From: Actinomycetales bacterium
Lineage (GTDB): Bacteria; Actinomycetota; Actinomycetes; S36-B12
Direction of reading: 5' to 3'
Length of the DNA stretch: 64,000 nt
NCBI GenBank assembly: GCA_018970025.1
Contig: JAGWXF010000001.1
Location: 1-64,000 of the forward strand
Shown here one piece after another: positions 18,851 to 27,092 of this stretch (position 1 is the stretch's first letter; every line of letters starts with the position of its first letter). The notes beneath the pieces are model-generated. The model did no database searches and was not told the origin of the DNA. It saw only the letters and a program-made list of their open reading frames with translations. The position numbers and the translations under genes are program-made.

Positions 18851-21094
18851 GTGACCGCACCCCTGGTAATCGCCGTCGACGGACCGGCCGGATCGGGGAA
18901 GTCGAGCGTCTGCCGTGGCGTTGCGAGCCGACTGGAATGGCGCTACCTCGACACGGGCGCCATGTACCGGGCCATGACCTGGGCGGTGCTGCGCGCCGGG
19001 ATCCCGAGCGACGATGCGGCTGCGGTCGCCGCGTTCGCGCATCAGCCGCGGATCACCAGCGGCACCGATCCCGCCCATCCGACGATCGAGGTCGATGGCC
19101 ACGACGTCGCGGATGCGATCAGGGGTCCGGAGGTGACCGCGGCGGTGAGCGCCGTGAGCGCCGTCCCCGAGGTACGCGCTCGGCTCGTCGAGCTGCAGCG
19201 GGAGCAGGCGGGCAGCGCGATTGCTTCGGGCACCGGGATCATCGTCGAAGGCCGCGATATCGGCACCGTCGTGCTGCCGGACGCCCCTATCAAGGTCTTC
19301 CTGACCGCTGATGCCGCCGAGCGGGCACGGCGCCGGGCTGGAGAGCAGCTGGATCGGGCCGGGTCCGTGGCTGACGTCCAGGCCTCGCTGGCAGCCCGCG
19401 ATGCGCAGGATGCCAGCCGTGCCGCCTCGCCGATGGCGATGGCGGACGATGCGTTGCTCGTCGATACGACGCATGAAGGCCTGCAGGAGGTCATTGACCG
19501 CATCTGCACGCTGATCCGGGACGTGGAGGCTCGGAACGTGGAGGGTCCGGGCGGGGGGTTCCTTGAGAAGGCGGACCTGCTCGATCCGGAGTTGGCCGGA
19601 CCGGACGACATCGGGACATTCGCCGACTCGATCGCTGGTGGTGCTGACGATGGGCAGTTCGATCATGGGGGAGCGGGCGGCGAGAGCGAAGCCGATCTTG
19701 CAGCGGCGGTCGCTGCCGCCCGGGCAGAGTTCGGGGACTTCGACCTGGAACTGGAGGAGCTGCGCGAGTCGCAGGGCCACGGACTTCCCGTCCTGGCGAT
19801 CGTGGGCCGGCCCAACGTCGGCAAGTCGACCCTGGTGAACCGGATCATTGGCCGTCGTGAGGCCGTCGTGGAGGACATCCCGGGCGTGACCCGGGATCGC
19901 GTCGCCTACGAGGCGGAGTGGAACGGACGCCGGTTCCAGGTCGTCGACACCGGAGGCTGGGATCGGCGAGCCCGTGGGATGGCCGCGCAGGTGGCATCCC
20001 AGGCTGAGCGTGCCATCGCCGAGGCAGATGCAGTCGCCTTCGTCGTGGATGCCAGTGTCGGGGTGACTGACGCGGACGCGGAGGTGGTCAAGGTGCTGCG
20101 CAGGTGCGGCAGGCCCGTCGTCCTGATAGCCAACAAGGTCGATGGCCCGGCGGCGGAGCTGGAAGCCGCGTCGCTGTGGTCGCTGGGCCTCGGGGAGCCC
20201 CATTGCGTGTCGGCGCTGCATGGCCGTGGCTCGGGCGACCTGCTCGATGTCCTGGTTCAGGTCCTTCCCGAGCACGGCCAGGCGGTCGCCCGGGAGGGCG
20301 GGCCGAGCCGGGTTGCGCTGCTCGGCAAGCCGAATGTCGGGAAGTCATCCCTGCTGAACTCCCTTGCCGCTGCCGATCGGGTGGTCGTCGACGCTGTCGC
20401 CGGGACGACCGTCGATCCGGTTGACGAGCTGGTCTGGCTGGACGAAGAGTGGTGGTGGTTCGTCGACACGGCAGGGATCCGGCGCCGGGCCAGCCAGGCA
20501 AGCGGGCACGAGTACTACGCGACGCTGCGCACCCAGTCCGCGCTCGACCGTGCCCAGGTCGCCATCGTCCTCGTCGATGCGTCCGAGCCGCTGGCCGAGC
20601 AGGACGTCCGGATCATCTCGATGGTGATCGAGTCCGGGCGCGCGCTCGTGCTTGCCTTCAACAAGTGGGACCTCACTGACCAGGAGCGACGCGATCGGCT
20701 GGAACGAGAGATCAGCCGCGACCTCGTCCAGGTCCCATGGGCGCCCCGGGTGAACATCTCCGCCCGGACCGGGCGCCATGTCGACCGCATCGCGGCGGCC
20801 CTGCGGATCTCCCTTGACGGATGGCAGACGCGGGTGTCGACGGGTCGGCTGAACCAGTTCATGGCCGAACTGGCCCAGTCGCATCCGCATCCCCTGCGCG
20901 GGGGGCGCCAGTCCAGGATCCTGTTTGCCGCGCAGGTCGCCGTCGGTCCTCCGACCTTCGCCCTGTTCACGACCGGCTTCCTCGAGGCCGGTTACCGCAG
21001 GTTCATCGAGCGCCGACTGCGAGAGGAGTTCGGATTCGCGGGCACCCCGATCCGCATCGTGATGCGCGTGCGCGAGAAGCGGTCGCGGCGCTAG
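18851..21094 (+). CDS. cmk-der: Fused cytidylate kinase and ribosome-assembly GTPase Der
   Basis: A 747-residue fusion. Residues 1 to about 225 are CMP/dCMP kinase: P-loop GPAGSGKSS at 11-19, then [19 protein letters not shown]. An acidic linker of about 75 residues follows. Residues from about 315 to the end are Der (EngA): first GTPase domain GRPNVGKST, second GKPNVGKSS near 490 with NKWDL, and the KH-like C-terminus. One polypeptide would make CDP and assist 50S assembly. Separate cmk and der genes are adjacent in many actinobacteria, and fusions are known in some. All motifs are intact. Confidence 0.95.
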   Translation: MTAPLVIAVDGPAGSGKSSVCRGVASRLEWRYLDTGAMYRAMTWAVLRAGIPSDDAAAVAAFAHQPRITSGTDPAHPTIEVDGHDVADAIRGPEVTAAVSAVSAVPEVRARLVELQREQAGSAIASGTGIIVEGRDIGTVVLPDAPIKVFLTADAAERARRRAGEQLDRAGSVADVQASLAARDAQDASRAASPMAMADDALLVDTTHEGLQEVIDRICTLIRDVEARNVEGPGGGFLEKADLLDPELAGPDDIGTFADSIAGGADDGQFDHGGAGGESEADLAAAVAAARAEFGDFDLELEELRESQGHGLPVLAIVGRPNVGKSTLVNRIIGRREAVVEDIPGVTRDRVAYEAEWNGRRFQVVDTGGWDRRARGMAAQVASQAERAIAEADAVAFVVDASVGVTDADAEVVKVLRRCGRPVVLIANKVDGPAAELEAASLWSLGLGEPHCVSALHGRGSGDLLDVLVQVLPEHGQAVAREGGPSRVALLGKPNVGKSSLLNSLAAADRVVVDAVAGTTVDPVDELVWLDEEWWWFVDTAGIRRRASQASGHEYYATLRTQSALDRAQVAIVLVDASEPLAEQDVRIISMVIESGRALVLAFNKWDLTDQERRDRLEREISRDLVQVPWAPRVNISARTGRHVDRIAAALRISLDGWQTRVSTGRLNQFMAELAQSHPHPLRGGRQSRILFAAQVAVGPPTFALFTTGFLEAGYRRFIERRLREEFGFAGTPIRIVMRVREKRSRR

Positions 21095-21253
21095 CTCCCG
21101 GGGCGGGGCGCCCCTGCGCCGCTTGGCCTGGCAGTTCCAATGCCGGTCACCGCCAGTCACCTCGGATGGGCTCAGGTGTGGCCCGGCACAGGGCTCATGT
21201 ATGTTTGCGCGGGTCGTCGCGCTGGCCGAGGAGCACTCGCAAGGGCGTCGCCA

Positions 21254-21327
<74 letters not shown>

Positions 21328-21349
21328 CGGCCGTCTCCCTCGCGGAACA

Positions 21350-21388
21350 CCCCCCGATCCGCTGAGGGGGGCGGCCCCTGAGGGGCCG
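21350..21388 (+). terminator. Two consecutive GC hairpins after tRNA-Pro, possible terminator
   Basis: CCCCCC/GGGGGG with a 10-base loop is followed directly by CGGCCCC-TGA-GGGGCCG. There is no T-run, so intrinsic termination is uncertain. Confidence 0.4.
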
Positions 21389-21448
21389 TCGTTGCCGAGA
21401 TGCGCCGTCAGGGAGCGTGCGGGTCGACTCGTCGGCGAAGGAGCCTGG

Positions 21449-21889
21449 GTGCTGATGAAGAGCGTGGTTGCCGCCTGCGCGCTTGCCCTTGCCTGGATGT
21501 CGATCGTGTCGGGCCCTGCCCCCGCGGCGCTGGCTGCTTCCCCGGTCCAGGCGTCGCCGGTCCTGTGCAACGAACTGGTCGCCGGCATGACCCGGCGAAC
21601 GAGCAGTTTCACCCTGTCCTGCCGGGATCGCGTGGACGTCCTGAGCCGGCTCACGTGGACGTCATGGAAGCGGGCGATCGCCCAGGGGCATGGAACCTTC
21701 GTCTACACCAGTTGCGATCCGAAGTGCGCGTCGGGTGAGCGCCGCACGACGCACGCATCGGTCCGGCTGTCCCGGCCGGTCAAGAAGGAGGGGGGACGGG
21801 CATTCACCAGGGTCCGCGTGACCTATACGGACGCCGTCGGGAACCGGATCGTGAAGGTCTACCGAGCGGTGGGCGTCCGCGGGCGCTAG
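21449..21889 (+). CDS. Secreted hypothetical protein
   Basis: A 146-residue protein with a signal peptide: VVAACALALAWMSIVSG is the hydrophobic core and ALAA the likely cleavage region. The mature part has four cysteines (VLCNE, LSCRD, TSCDPKC) suggesting disulfides, and a basic beta-rich end. No family recognised. GTG at 21449 has AAGGAG at 21438-21443; ATG 21455 is an alternative. It converges with ppk2, with both TAG stops in one CTAG. Confidence 0.75.
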   Translation: MLMKSVVAACALALAWMSIVSGPAPAALAASPVQASPVLCNELVAGMTRRTSSFTLSCRDRVDVLSRLTWTSWKRAIAQGHGTFVYTSCDPKCASGERRTTHASVRLSRPVKKEGGRAFTRVRVTYTDAVGNRIVKVYRAVGVRGR

Positions 21890-22737
21890 TGCCGCTGCGC
21901 GTCGATGATCCGCTGGGCATGGTCGGGAGCGTAGGTGCTCTGCTCCCGGGGCGGTCGCTGGTAGCCCGCTGACGCAGGCCTGGCCGGAAGGCTCAGCGGA
22001 GGCTGGACGACATCACGGTAGGGGACGGTGCTCAGCAGATGGTGCATCATGTTGATGCGAGCCCGCCGCTTGTCGTCGGCTTCCACGATCGTCCAGGGCG
22101 CCTCCGGTATGTCCGTGTGAATCAGCATCTCGTCCTTCGCGCGGGAATAGTCCTCCCACCGCTGGATGGACTCCATGTCCATCGGCGACAGCTTCCATCG
22201 CCGCATCGGGTCGTCCATCCGAGATCGGAACCGTCGCTCCTGCTCCTCGTCGCTAACGCTGAACCAGTACTTGCGCAGCATGATGCCGTCCTCCACGAGC
22301 AGCCGCTCGAAGATCGGGGCCTGGTGCAGGAAGCGCCGGTACTCCTCCGGCGTGCAGAAACCCATCACGCGCTCGACTCCCGCCCGGTTGTACCAGGATC
22401 GGTCGAAGAGCCGGATCTCGCCCGCCGCGGGCAGTTCCTCGACGTACCGCTGGAAGTACCACTGGGTGCGCTGGCGGTCACTGGGAGCGGGCAGCGCGAC
22501 GATGCTGACCACGCGCGGGTTGAGGTACTCGGTGACCCGCTTGATCGCCGACCCCTTGCCGGCAGCATCTCGGCCCTCGAAGATGACCACGAGGCGATGG
22601 CCCTCGTGCTTGATCCACTCCTGCATGCTCACCAGCTCGGCCTGCAACCGATACAGCTCCGCCTCGTACAGCGACCGCGGCATGCGCGTGCGCCCAGGTC
22701 CTGCTTCCTTGGCATCGGCTGGATGCTTCTTGCCCAT
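21886..22737 (-). CDS. ppk2: Polyphosphate kinase 2
   Basis: A 283-residue PPK2-family enzyme transferring phosphate between polyphosphate and nucleotides. Walker A is GRDAAGKGS (55-63), Walker B RLFDRSWYNR (about 109-118), and the lid region RKYWFSVSDEEQERRF follows. It is the single-domain class; direction (NDP or NMP phosphorylation, or polyP synthesis) cannot be read here. ATG at 22737 has AAGGG six bases upstream, and a CATACT box at 22771-22766 fits a promoter with a short leader. An upstream in-frame extension lacks homology. Confidence 0.93.
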   Translation of the reverse strand: MGKKHPADAKEAGPGRTRMPRSLYEAELYRLQAELVSMQEWIKHEGHRLVVIFEGRDAAGKGSAIKRVTEYLNPRVVSIVALPAPSDRQRTQWYFQRYVEELPAAGEIRLFDRSWYNRAGVERVMGFCTPEEYRRFLHQAPIFERLLVEDGIMLRKYWFSVSDEEQERRFRSRMDDPMRRWKLSPMDMESIQRWEDYSRAKDEMLIHTDIPEAPWTIVEADDKRRARINMMHHLLSTVPYRDVVQPPLSLPARPASAGYQRPPREQSTYAPDHAQRIIDAQRH

Positions 22738-22765
22738 GGCATCCCTTCTGGCTGCGCTCGCATGC

Positions 22766-22771
22766 AGTATG
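22766..22771 (-). promoter_or_regulatory. Possible -10 box (CATACT) of ppk2
   Basis: On the minus strand CATACT lies 28 bases upstream of the ppk2 ATG, leaving a leader of about 20 bases that holds the ribosome-binding site. Confidence 0.4.
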
Positions 22772-22835
22772 TCGCACCTGCCGAGCCCCGGCTCCGATGT
22801 GGGCGCGCCGGGCGTACGACGGGCCTGTCGTGCAT

Positions 22836-22841
22836 TAGCCT
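22836..22841 (+). promoter_or_regulatory. -10 box (TAGCCT) of the secreted-protein gene at 22871
   Basis: TAGCCT is followed by a leader of roughly 22 bases with GGAAGGG (22856-22862) before ATG 22871. Confidence 0.5.
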
Positions 22842-22870
22842 GCATGGAGTCTTCCGGAAGGGCGGCGCAC

Positions 22871-24211
22871 ATGGTGATCCTTCGACACGTGTTGTTCCCT
22901 CGAACCTCCATCGCCCGACCGGCGATGCGCGAGGGCGCGCGGCGTGGTGCTGGAGGCGCGATAGCGGCGGCCTGCGGGATTGCCCTGGCAGCCGGCTTGT
23001 CGATCGGCCTGGCCGCCCCGGCGTGGTCAGGCACGGCGAACGTCCCGGTCCCGACGTTCGTGCTGCCGGCATTGCCGAGCACGTGGTCGGCGCTGGGATC
23101 CGGAACCCTGAGCTCGCCCGATGCCGCTGGCGGCACGACGGCAATCGCCGGGACCGATGTGAAGGCCCAGATCGGCACGGTCGACTTCACTGGCACCTCC
23201 GGTCCCGGGACCTACTCCACCAAGTGGCTCTCCTGCCCCTCGCGTGGGTCCGCTGACGTCAACTGCGCCGATGCGGAGGCCGCTTCAGCGGCCTCCGGCA
23301 ATCCGAGCGGGGTGGTGCGCACCTACGTCCCCAAGGCTGATGACGTCGGCCGCTACCTGCGGTTCTCGATCACCGTGGCGCCGTCAGGGGCTGCAGACAC
23401 CTCCCGGACCGTGACCACTGACCCAAGCAAGGACGTCTACGTCCTCGGCCAGACGCCCACCGGCTCGCAGCCGGAGATCAAGTCCGGCCAGGTGCCCGGC
23501 GACAACGGCACCGCGGTGCTCAAGAAGTGGACGATCCCGGCGACCTCCAACTTCCGCATCAGGGACGTGGCGGCGTGGGCCTGCACGTCGTCGACAGCTG
23601 GCCAGGCGGCGACGAAGGACTTCGCGCTGTCGAGCGCAGGGTGCGCATCGCTGACCGTGTTGACGAGCGTCGCCGGGGTGTCGGACCAGACCGCAATCGT
23701 GTTCGCGATCCCAGCCGATGCGACGGGCAAGTACCTGCTGATTGCGGATACCGTCACCATCGCGACAGGCCCGAGCTCGGTCCTGGCCAGTTACGTCGTG
23801 CGATCCGCGGCCGTGCCGCTGCGCGGCTCGGCGACGGTCTCGCCCAGCCCGGCTCCCTCCTCATCGCCGGCGTCAACGGCGACGCCGACGCCCGCTCCCA
23901 GCCCATCGGGTATCTCGGCGCCAGCCCTGACCGTGGTCGCGGCCCGCAAGGCGCCAGCGGGCAAGCCCTATGCGGTGACGGTCACCGTGACCCCGGCGAC
24001 CGCGACCGGCACTGCCAACGTCCGTCTGGTGAAGCGCACCCGAAAGGCGAAGACCGTCCAGACCCTGGCAAGTGTCGCTGTCATGAACGGGACCGGCACA
24101 TCGCAGACCAAGATCAAGGCGCCAGCGGGGAAGTACGCCCTGGTCGTGCAGTTCGTCGACAGCAAGACGGGCAAGACGGCGACGTTCCAGCGCAACGTCA
24201 AGGTGACCTGA
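22871..24211 (+). CDS. Secreted protein with S/P/T linker and Ig-like C-terminal domain
   Basis: A 446-residue exported protein. A long twin-arginine-free signal region ends in a hydrophobic stretch (AIAAACGIALAAGLSIGLAA). Residues to about 315 are beta-rich with paired cysteines. A linker SPSPAPSSSPASTATPTPAP follows, then a C-terminal domain rich in Lys/Val/Thr resembling bacterial Ig-like or fibronectin-like folds (KPYAVTVTVTPATATGTANV). Likely a cell-surface or extracellular structural protein; no enzyme motif is visible. ATG 22871 is set by GGAAGGG. A six-base hairpin (GTGACC/GGTCAC) covers the stop. Confidence 0.75.
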   Translation: MVILRHVLFPRTSIARPAMREGARRGAGGAIAAACGIALAAGLSIGLAAPAWSGTANVPVPTFVLPALPSTWSALGSGTLSSPDAAGGTTAIAGTDVKAQIGTVDFTGTSGPGTYSTKWLSCPSRGSADVNCADAEAASAASGNPSGVVRTYVPKADDVGRYLRFSITVAPSGAADTSRTVTTDPSKDVYVLGQTPTGSQPEIKSGQVPGDNGTAVLKKWTIPATSNFRIRDVAAWACTSSTAGQAATKDFALSSAGCASLTVLTSVAGVSDQTAIVFAIPADATGKYLLIADTVTIATGPSSVLASYVVRSAAVPLRGSATVSPSPAPSSSPASTATPTPAPSPSGISAPALTVVAARKAPAGKPYAVTVTVTPATATGTANVRLVKRTRKAKTVQTLASVAVMNGTGTSQTKIKAPAGKYALVVQFVDSKTGKTATFQRNVKVT

Positions 24212-24219
24212 CGGTCACG

Positions 24220-24504
24220 CTACAGCGCGGTCAGGATCGCAATGACGGCGAAACCTGCGGCCAGGTAGCACATCAGGACCCCGATCGCCGCGACCCGCAG
24301 CGGGGCGCGCACCTCGCCTGCGGCGATCCTGCCCGCTCCCCGGATGACGGCCGAGAGCCGGGTGGCGTCCTGCCGGGCATCACCGGATGGATCGCGCTGC
24401 GACCAGTAGGCCCGCTCATTGGACATGCCGAGCGCGACGAAGGCAATGCCGAAGATGGCCAGGATGACGGCGATGATGACCAGGACAAGGGTCGCGGTTC
24501 CCAC
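24220..24504 (-). CDS. Small two-helix membrane protein
   Basis: A 94-residue protein with two predicted membrane helices (LVLVIIAVILAIFGIAFVAL and AAIGVLMCYLAAGFAVIAIL) joined by a polar loop of about 45 residues. Unknown function. The GTG start follows a TAAGGT box by seven bases, so the mRNA is probably leaderless. Convergent with the secreted-protein gene, eight bases away, and divergent from the PrimPol gene. Confidence 0.75.
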   Translation of the reverse strand: MGTATLVLVIIAVILAIFGIAFVALGMSNERAYWSQRDPSGDARQDATRLSAVIRGAGRIAAGEVRAPLRVAAIGVLMCYLAAGFAVIAILTAL

Positions 24505-24511
24505 GCGTGGG

Positions 24512-24517
24512 ACCTTA
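24512..24517 (-). promoter_or_regulatory. -10 box (TAAGGT) of the small membrane protein gene
   Basis: On the minus strand TAAGGT ends seven bases before GTG 24504. Confidence 0.55.
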
Positions 24518-24545
24518 GCGGGTCCGGTCTGATGCCGGGAACCGG

Positions 24546-24551
24546 TACCGT
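24546..24551 (+). promoter_or_regulatory. -10 box (TACCGT) of the PrimPol gene, leaderless type
   Basis: TACCGT ends six bases before GTG 24558. It is divergent from the TAAGGT box 28 bases away. Confidence 0.55.
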
Positions 24552-24557
24552 CATCGG

Positions 24558-25655
24558 GTGGCCCGTGCAGGCGATGCGATCGTGCTGGAAGTCGGCGGCC
24601 GCGAGGTTCGCATCAGCAGTCCCGGCAGGCAGGTCTTCCCTGGGCTGGTGAAGGAGGACATCGCTCGCTACTACGCGGCCGTCGCGGACGTGATGATCGA
24701 GCATCTGCGGGATCGCCCCACGGCGCTCGAGCGCTGGCCGAACGGCGTGCTGGAGGGCAACGAAGGGTTCTACCACAAGCACCTGCTCCGGGGGATGCCC
24801 TCATACGCCGCCGCGACGGAGGTGCACTTCCCGAGCGGCCGGCCTGGATCGATGCTGTGCCCCACCGAGCCGGCCGTCATCGTCTGGGCTGCCCAGATGA
24901 ACACCATCACCTTCCACCCTTGGCCGTGCACGGCGCCGCAGACCGACCAGCCTGATGAGCTTCGGCTTGACTTCGACCCATCGCCCGGCACTGGATTCGC
25001 CGATGCGGTGCGCGCCGCTGAGCTGGCGCGCGAGCTGCTCGCCGGCTGGGGCTGGCCCGTCGGCTGCAAGACCAGCGGAGGCCGTGGCGTGCACGTGTTC
25101 GTCCCGATCGAGCCGCGCTGGGGATTCGTCGACGTGCGGCACGCCGCGATCGCCATCGGCCGGGAGCTCGAGCGCCGGGAGCCGTCGCTGGTGACCACCT
25201 CCTGGTGGAAGGAGGGCCGCGGCGCGCGGGTATTCGTCGACTTCAACCAGGCTGCGCAGGACCGGACGATCGCAAGCGCATACTCGATCCGGGCCAGGCC
25301 GCAGGCAACGGTGTCGATGCCGGTCACCTGGTCGCAGCTGCCGACGGTCGATCCGGGGGAGTTCACGGTGCGAACGGTCCCGCAGCTGATTGCCGACGGA
25401 CGAGGCGATCCCTGGGATGGCCTGATCATCCGGCCGGAGCGCCGGGCGGACCTCGCCGACGCCCTCAGGCTCTGGGATCGCGATGTTGCCGAGGGCCTGC
25501 CGGAGCTGCCGTATCCCCCCGACTTTCCGAAGATGCCGGGGGAGCCGCCGCGGGTCCAGCCCAGTCGAGCAGCTCGTCAATCGGCACCCCGGGCATCACC
25601 GGGAACTGGTCGAAGCCGCAGGAGTCCGGGGAGCGATCCGGACGCCATCGGATGA
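24558..25655 (+). CDS. LigD-like primase-polymerase (PrimPol) for DNA repair
   Basis: A 365-residue archaeo-eukaryotic primase-type polymerase like the LigD polymerase domain and mycobacterial Prim-PolC. Catalytic acidic residues are Asp138 and Asp140 (LRLDFDPSPG) and Asp228 (VFVDFN); SGGRGVHV (173-180) binds the nucleotide. The typical end PPDFPKMPGEPPRVQPSRA is followed by about 30 extra residues. It fills short gaps, often inserting ribonucleotides, for a partner ligase. The 3' end overlaps the convergent ATP-dependent ligase gene by 191 bases. No Ku gene is present in the window. Confidence 0.92.
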   Translation: MARAGDAIVLEVGGREVRISSPGRQVFPGLVKEDIARYYAAVADVMIEHLRDRPTALERWPNGVLEGNEGFYHKHLLRGMPSYAAATEVHFPSGRPGSMLCPTEPAVIVWAAQMNTITFHPWPCTAPQTDQPDELRLDFDPSPGTGFADAVRAAELARELLAGWGWPVGCKTSGGRGVHVFVPIEPRWGFVDVRHAAIAIGRELERREPSLVTTSWWKEGRGARVFVDFNQAAQDRTIASAYSIRARPQATVSMPVTWSQLPTVDPGEFTVRTVPQLIADGRGDPWDGLIIRPERRADLADALRLWDRDVAEGLPELPYPPDFPKMPGEPPRVQPSRAARQSAPRASPGTGRSRRSPGSDPDAIG

Positions 25656-26778
25656 AACCGGCGGTGTGGCGCAGCTGGCCGTCCTGGACCTGATCGAACT
25701 CGACCTCTGCCACGCGCACGGGATCCAGTGCCCGCCACGCCTTGCCAGGGCCCCACCGGCTTGCCTGCCCAGGAACGCGATTGCCATCGGGCTGGGTCCA
25801 CGGATGCCGGGCGTCAGGGCCGAGAGCGAGGCCAGCGAGCTCCGCGGCCAAGGCGCGCCGTCGTTCGGCGGTGAATGCCGACGTGCCGCCCACGTAGTGC
25901 AGGCGACCCTGAGCGTCATGCAGGCCCAGGAGCAGGGATCCGACCACCTGCGTGCCGTCCGCCGCCTGCTGCGGGCGCCATCCGGCCACGACGACGTCCG
26001 CGGTGCGGCGGTGCTTGATCTTCACCTGGGAGCGCCTGCCTGGCTGGTACGTCCCTTCCAGCGGCTTGACGATCAGCCCGTCGACACCGGCTGCCTCGAA
26101 CCGGTCGAACCAGGCCATTGCCACGGTCGCGTCACGGGTGCACGGCGTCAGGAGCAGGGGAGGCTCCCAGCTCGCCGCGAGTCCCTCCAGGGCGACCCGG
26201 CGCTCGGCAAACGGAGCAGCCAGGAGCACCGCTGCGTCCGGGCGCGGTGCCTGGGCGTCCGGCATGGCGTCCGGCATGGCGTCCGGCATGGCGTCCGGCA
26301 CGCTCAGCAGGTCGAAGGCCAGGAATGACGCTGGGAGCCTGACTGCCAGGTCGGCAATGGAGCGGGCGGACGATGCGGAGCGCGGACGCAGCCGCCCGGA
26401 GAGGGCGGCGAAGTCCAGCCGGCCGTCGACGATGGCCACGATCTCGCCGTCGAGCACGGTGCCCGGGCGGACCTGACGTCCGAGGGCCTCCACCAGCTCG
26501 GGGAAGGCGTAGGACAGGTCGACGACCGCCTCGGGCCCCGAGGAGCGGCCACGGCCCTGCAGCACCACCGCATCGGTTCCGACGAAGGCCAGGCACCGGA
26601 AGCCATCCCACTTCGGCTCGAAGGCGGCGCCAGGGAAGTCGGCAACCGTGGCGCCGTCGATGGCGCGCGCGAGCATGGGCTCGATCGGCGGGCTCAGGGG
26701 TCCGATCGGTGCCGGTGAGGCTGGGTCCGGTGAGGCTGGGTCCGGTGAGGCTGAGACCGGTGAGGCTGAGCGCGGCAC
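25465..26778 (-). CDS. ligC: ATP-dependent DNA ligase, LigC type
   Basis: A 437-residue ligase. The nucleotidyl-transfer lysine is Lys56 in EPKWDGFR (motif I); DGEIVAI (III), FLAFDLL (IIIa), DGLIVKPL (IV) and KIKHRRTADVV (V) follow, then an OB-fold ending HTAGFIRWRPDR. It seals nicks using ATP, probably after the convergent PrimPol fills gaps. The N-terminus encodes SPDPASPDPASP repeats and the middle PDAMPDAMPDAM repeats, both from short tandem arrays. GTG 26778 is the longest start; an ATG at residue 35 is an alternative. Confidence 0.93.
   Translation of the reverse strand: MPRSASPVSASPDPASPDPASPAPIGPLSPPIEPMLARAIDGATVADFPGAAFEPKWDGFRCLAFVGTDAVVLQGRGRSSGPEAVVDLSYAFPELVEALGRQVRPGTVLDGEIVAIVDGRLDFAALSGRLRPRSASSARSIADLAVRLPASFLAFDLLSVPDAMPDAMPDAMPDAQAPRPDAAVLLAAPFAERRVALEGLAASWEPPLLLTPCTRDATVAMAWFDRFEAAGVDGLIVKPLEGTYQPGRRSQVKIKHRRTADVVVAGWRPQQAADGTQVVGSLLLGLHDAQGRLHYVGGTSAFTAERRRALAAELAGLALGPDARHPWTQPDGNRVPGQASRWGPGKAWRALDPVRVAEVEFDQVQDGQLRHTAGFIRWRPDRSPDSCGFDQFPVMPGVPIDELLDWAGPAAAPPASSESRGDTAAPAGPRQHRDPRA
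26255..26300. repeat. 12-bp tandem repeat inside ligC
   Basis: Nearly four copies of GCGTCCGGCATG encode PDAM repeats in the ligase. The unit is four codons, so the frame is kept. Confidence 0.9.
26714..26773. repeat. 15-bp tandem repeat at the 5' end of ligC
   Basis: Four copies of a GGTGAGGCTGGGTCC-type unit at 26714, 26729, 26744 and 26759; the first two are identical and the others vary by a few bases. They encode Ser/Pro/Asp/Thr repeats at the start of the ligase. Confidence 0.9.
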
Positions 26779-26864
26779 GGCAGGATCGTCGCAGACGCGC
26801 GTGCCAATCCGGCCGGGCGGTCAGGCTCTTGCTCGTGATGCCGTCGAAGTGATTGGGTACCGCC

Positions 26865-27023
26865 ATGGAACCTTCTGGCATCATCGGTGCCGCGGCGGGC
26901 CTCGGGCTGTCGAATGCCATCGGGTGGTCGTCCAGCTTCTGGCTGACATTCGGCCTGCAGATCCTGATCGCGACCGTGCTGGTCGCCATCGTGGCCGCGC
27001 TGTTCCGCAAGAGCACTCCCTAG
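26865..27023 (+). CDS. 52-residue membrane protein
   Basis: A small ORF, MEPSGIIGAAAGLGLSNAIG onward, ending in a strong membrane helix (LQILIATVLVAIVAALF) and a basic tail RKSTP. The glycine/alanine-rich first half may form a second short helix. It is divergent from ligC, 86 bases away, and convergent with the channel-like gene. No ribosome-binding site is obvious. Composition and codon use look like real coding sequence, but no family is recognised. Confidence 0.55.
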   Translation: MEPSGIIGAAAGLGLSNAIGWSSSFWLTFGLQILIATVLVAIVAALFRKSTP

Positions 27024-27092
27024 GCGCCGGCCCCCGAGCCAGCACACACCTTCAGGATCACCGTCAGGCGGGCCGATCGGGCTGCCTGACGG

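Noticed and set aside
18596-20275. A 559-codon minus-strand open frame opposite tyrA and cmk-der
   Set aside because: Shadow of a strongly conserved gene; no recognisable motif and no promoter or ribosome site.
22166-22870. Upstream extension of the secreted-protein frame across ppk2
   Set aside because: It is antisense to PPK2 motifs, and the ATG at 22871 has a promoter, Shine-Dalgarno and signal peptide.
25465-25655. Suspicion that the PrimPol/ligase overlap means one start or stop is wrong
   Set aside because: Both proteins show their family-typical C-terminal motifs within or next to the overlap, so both frames are kept.
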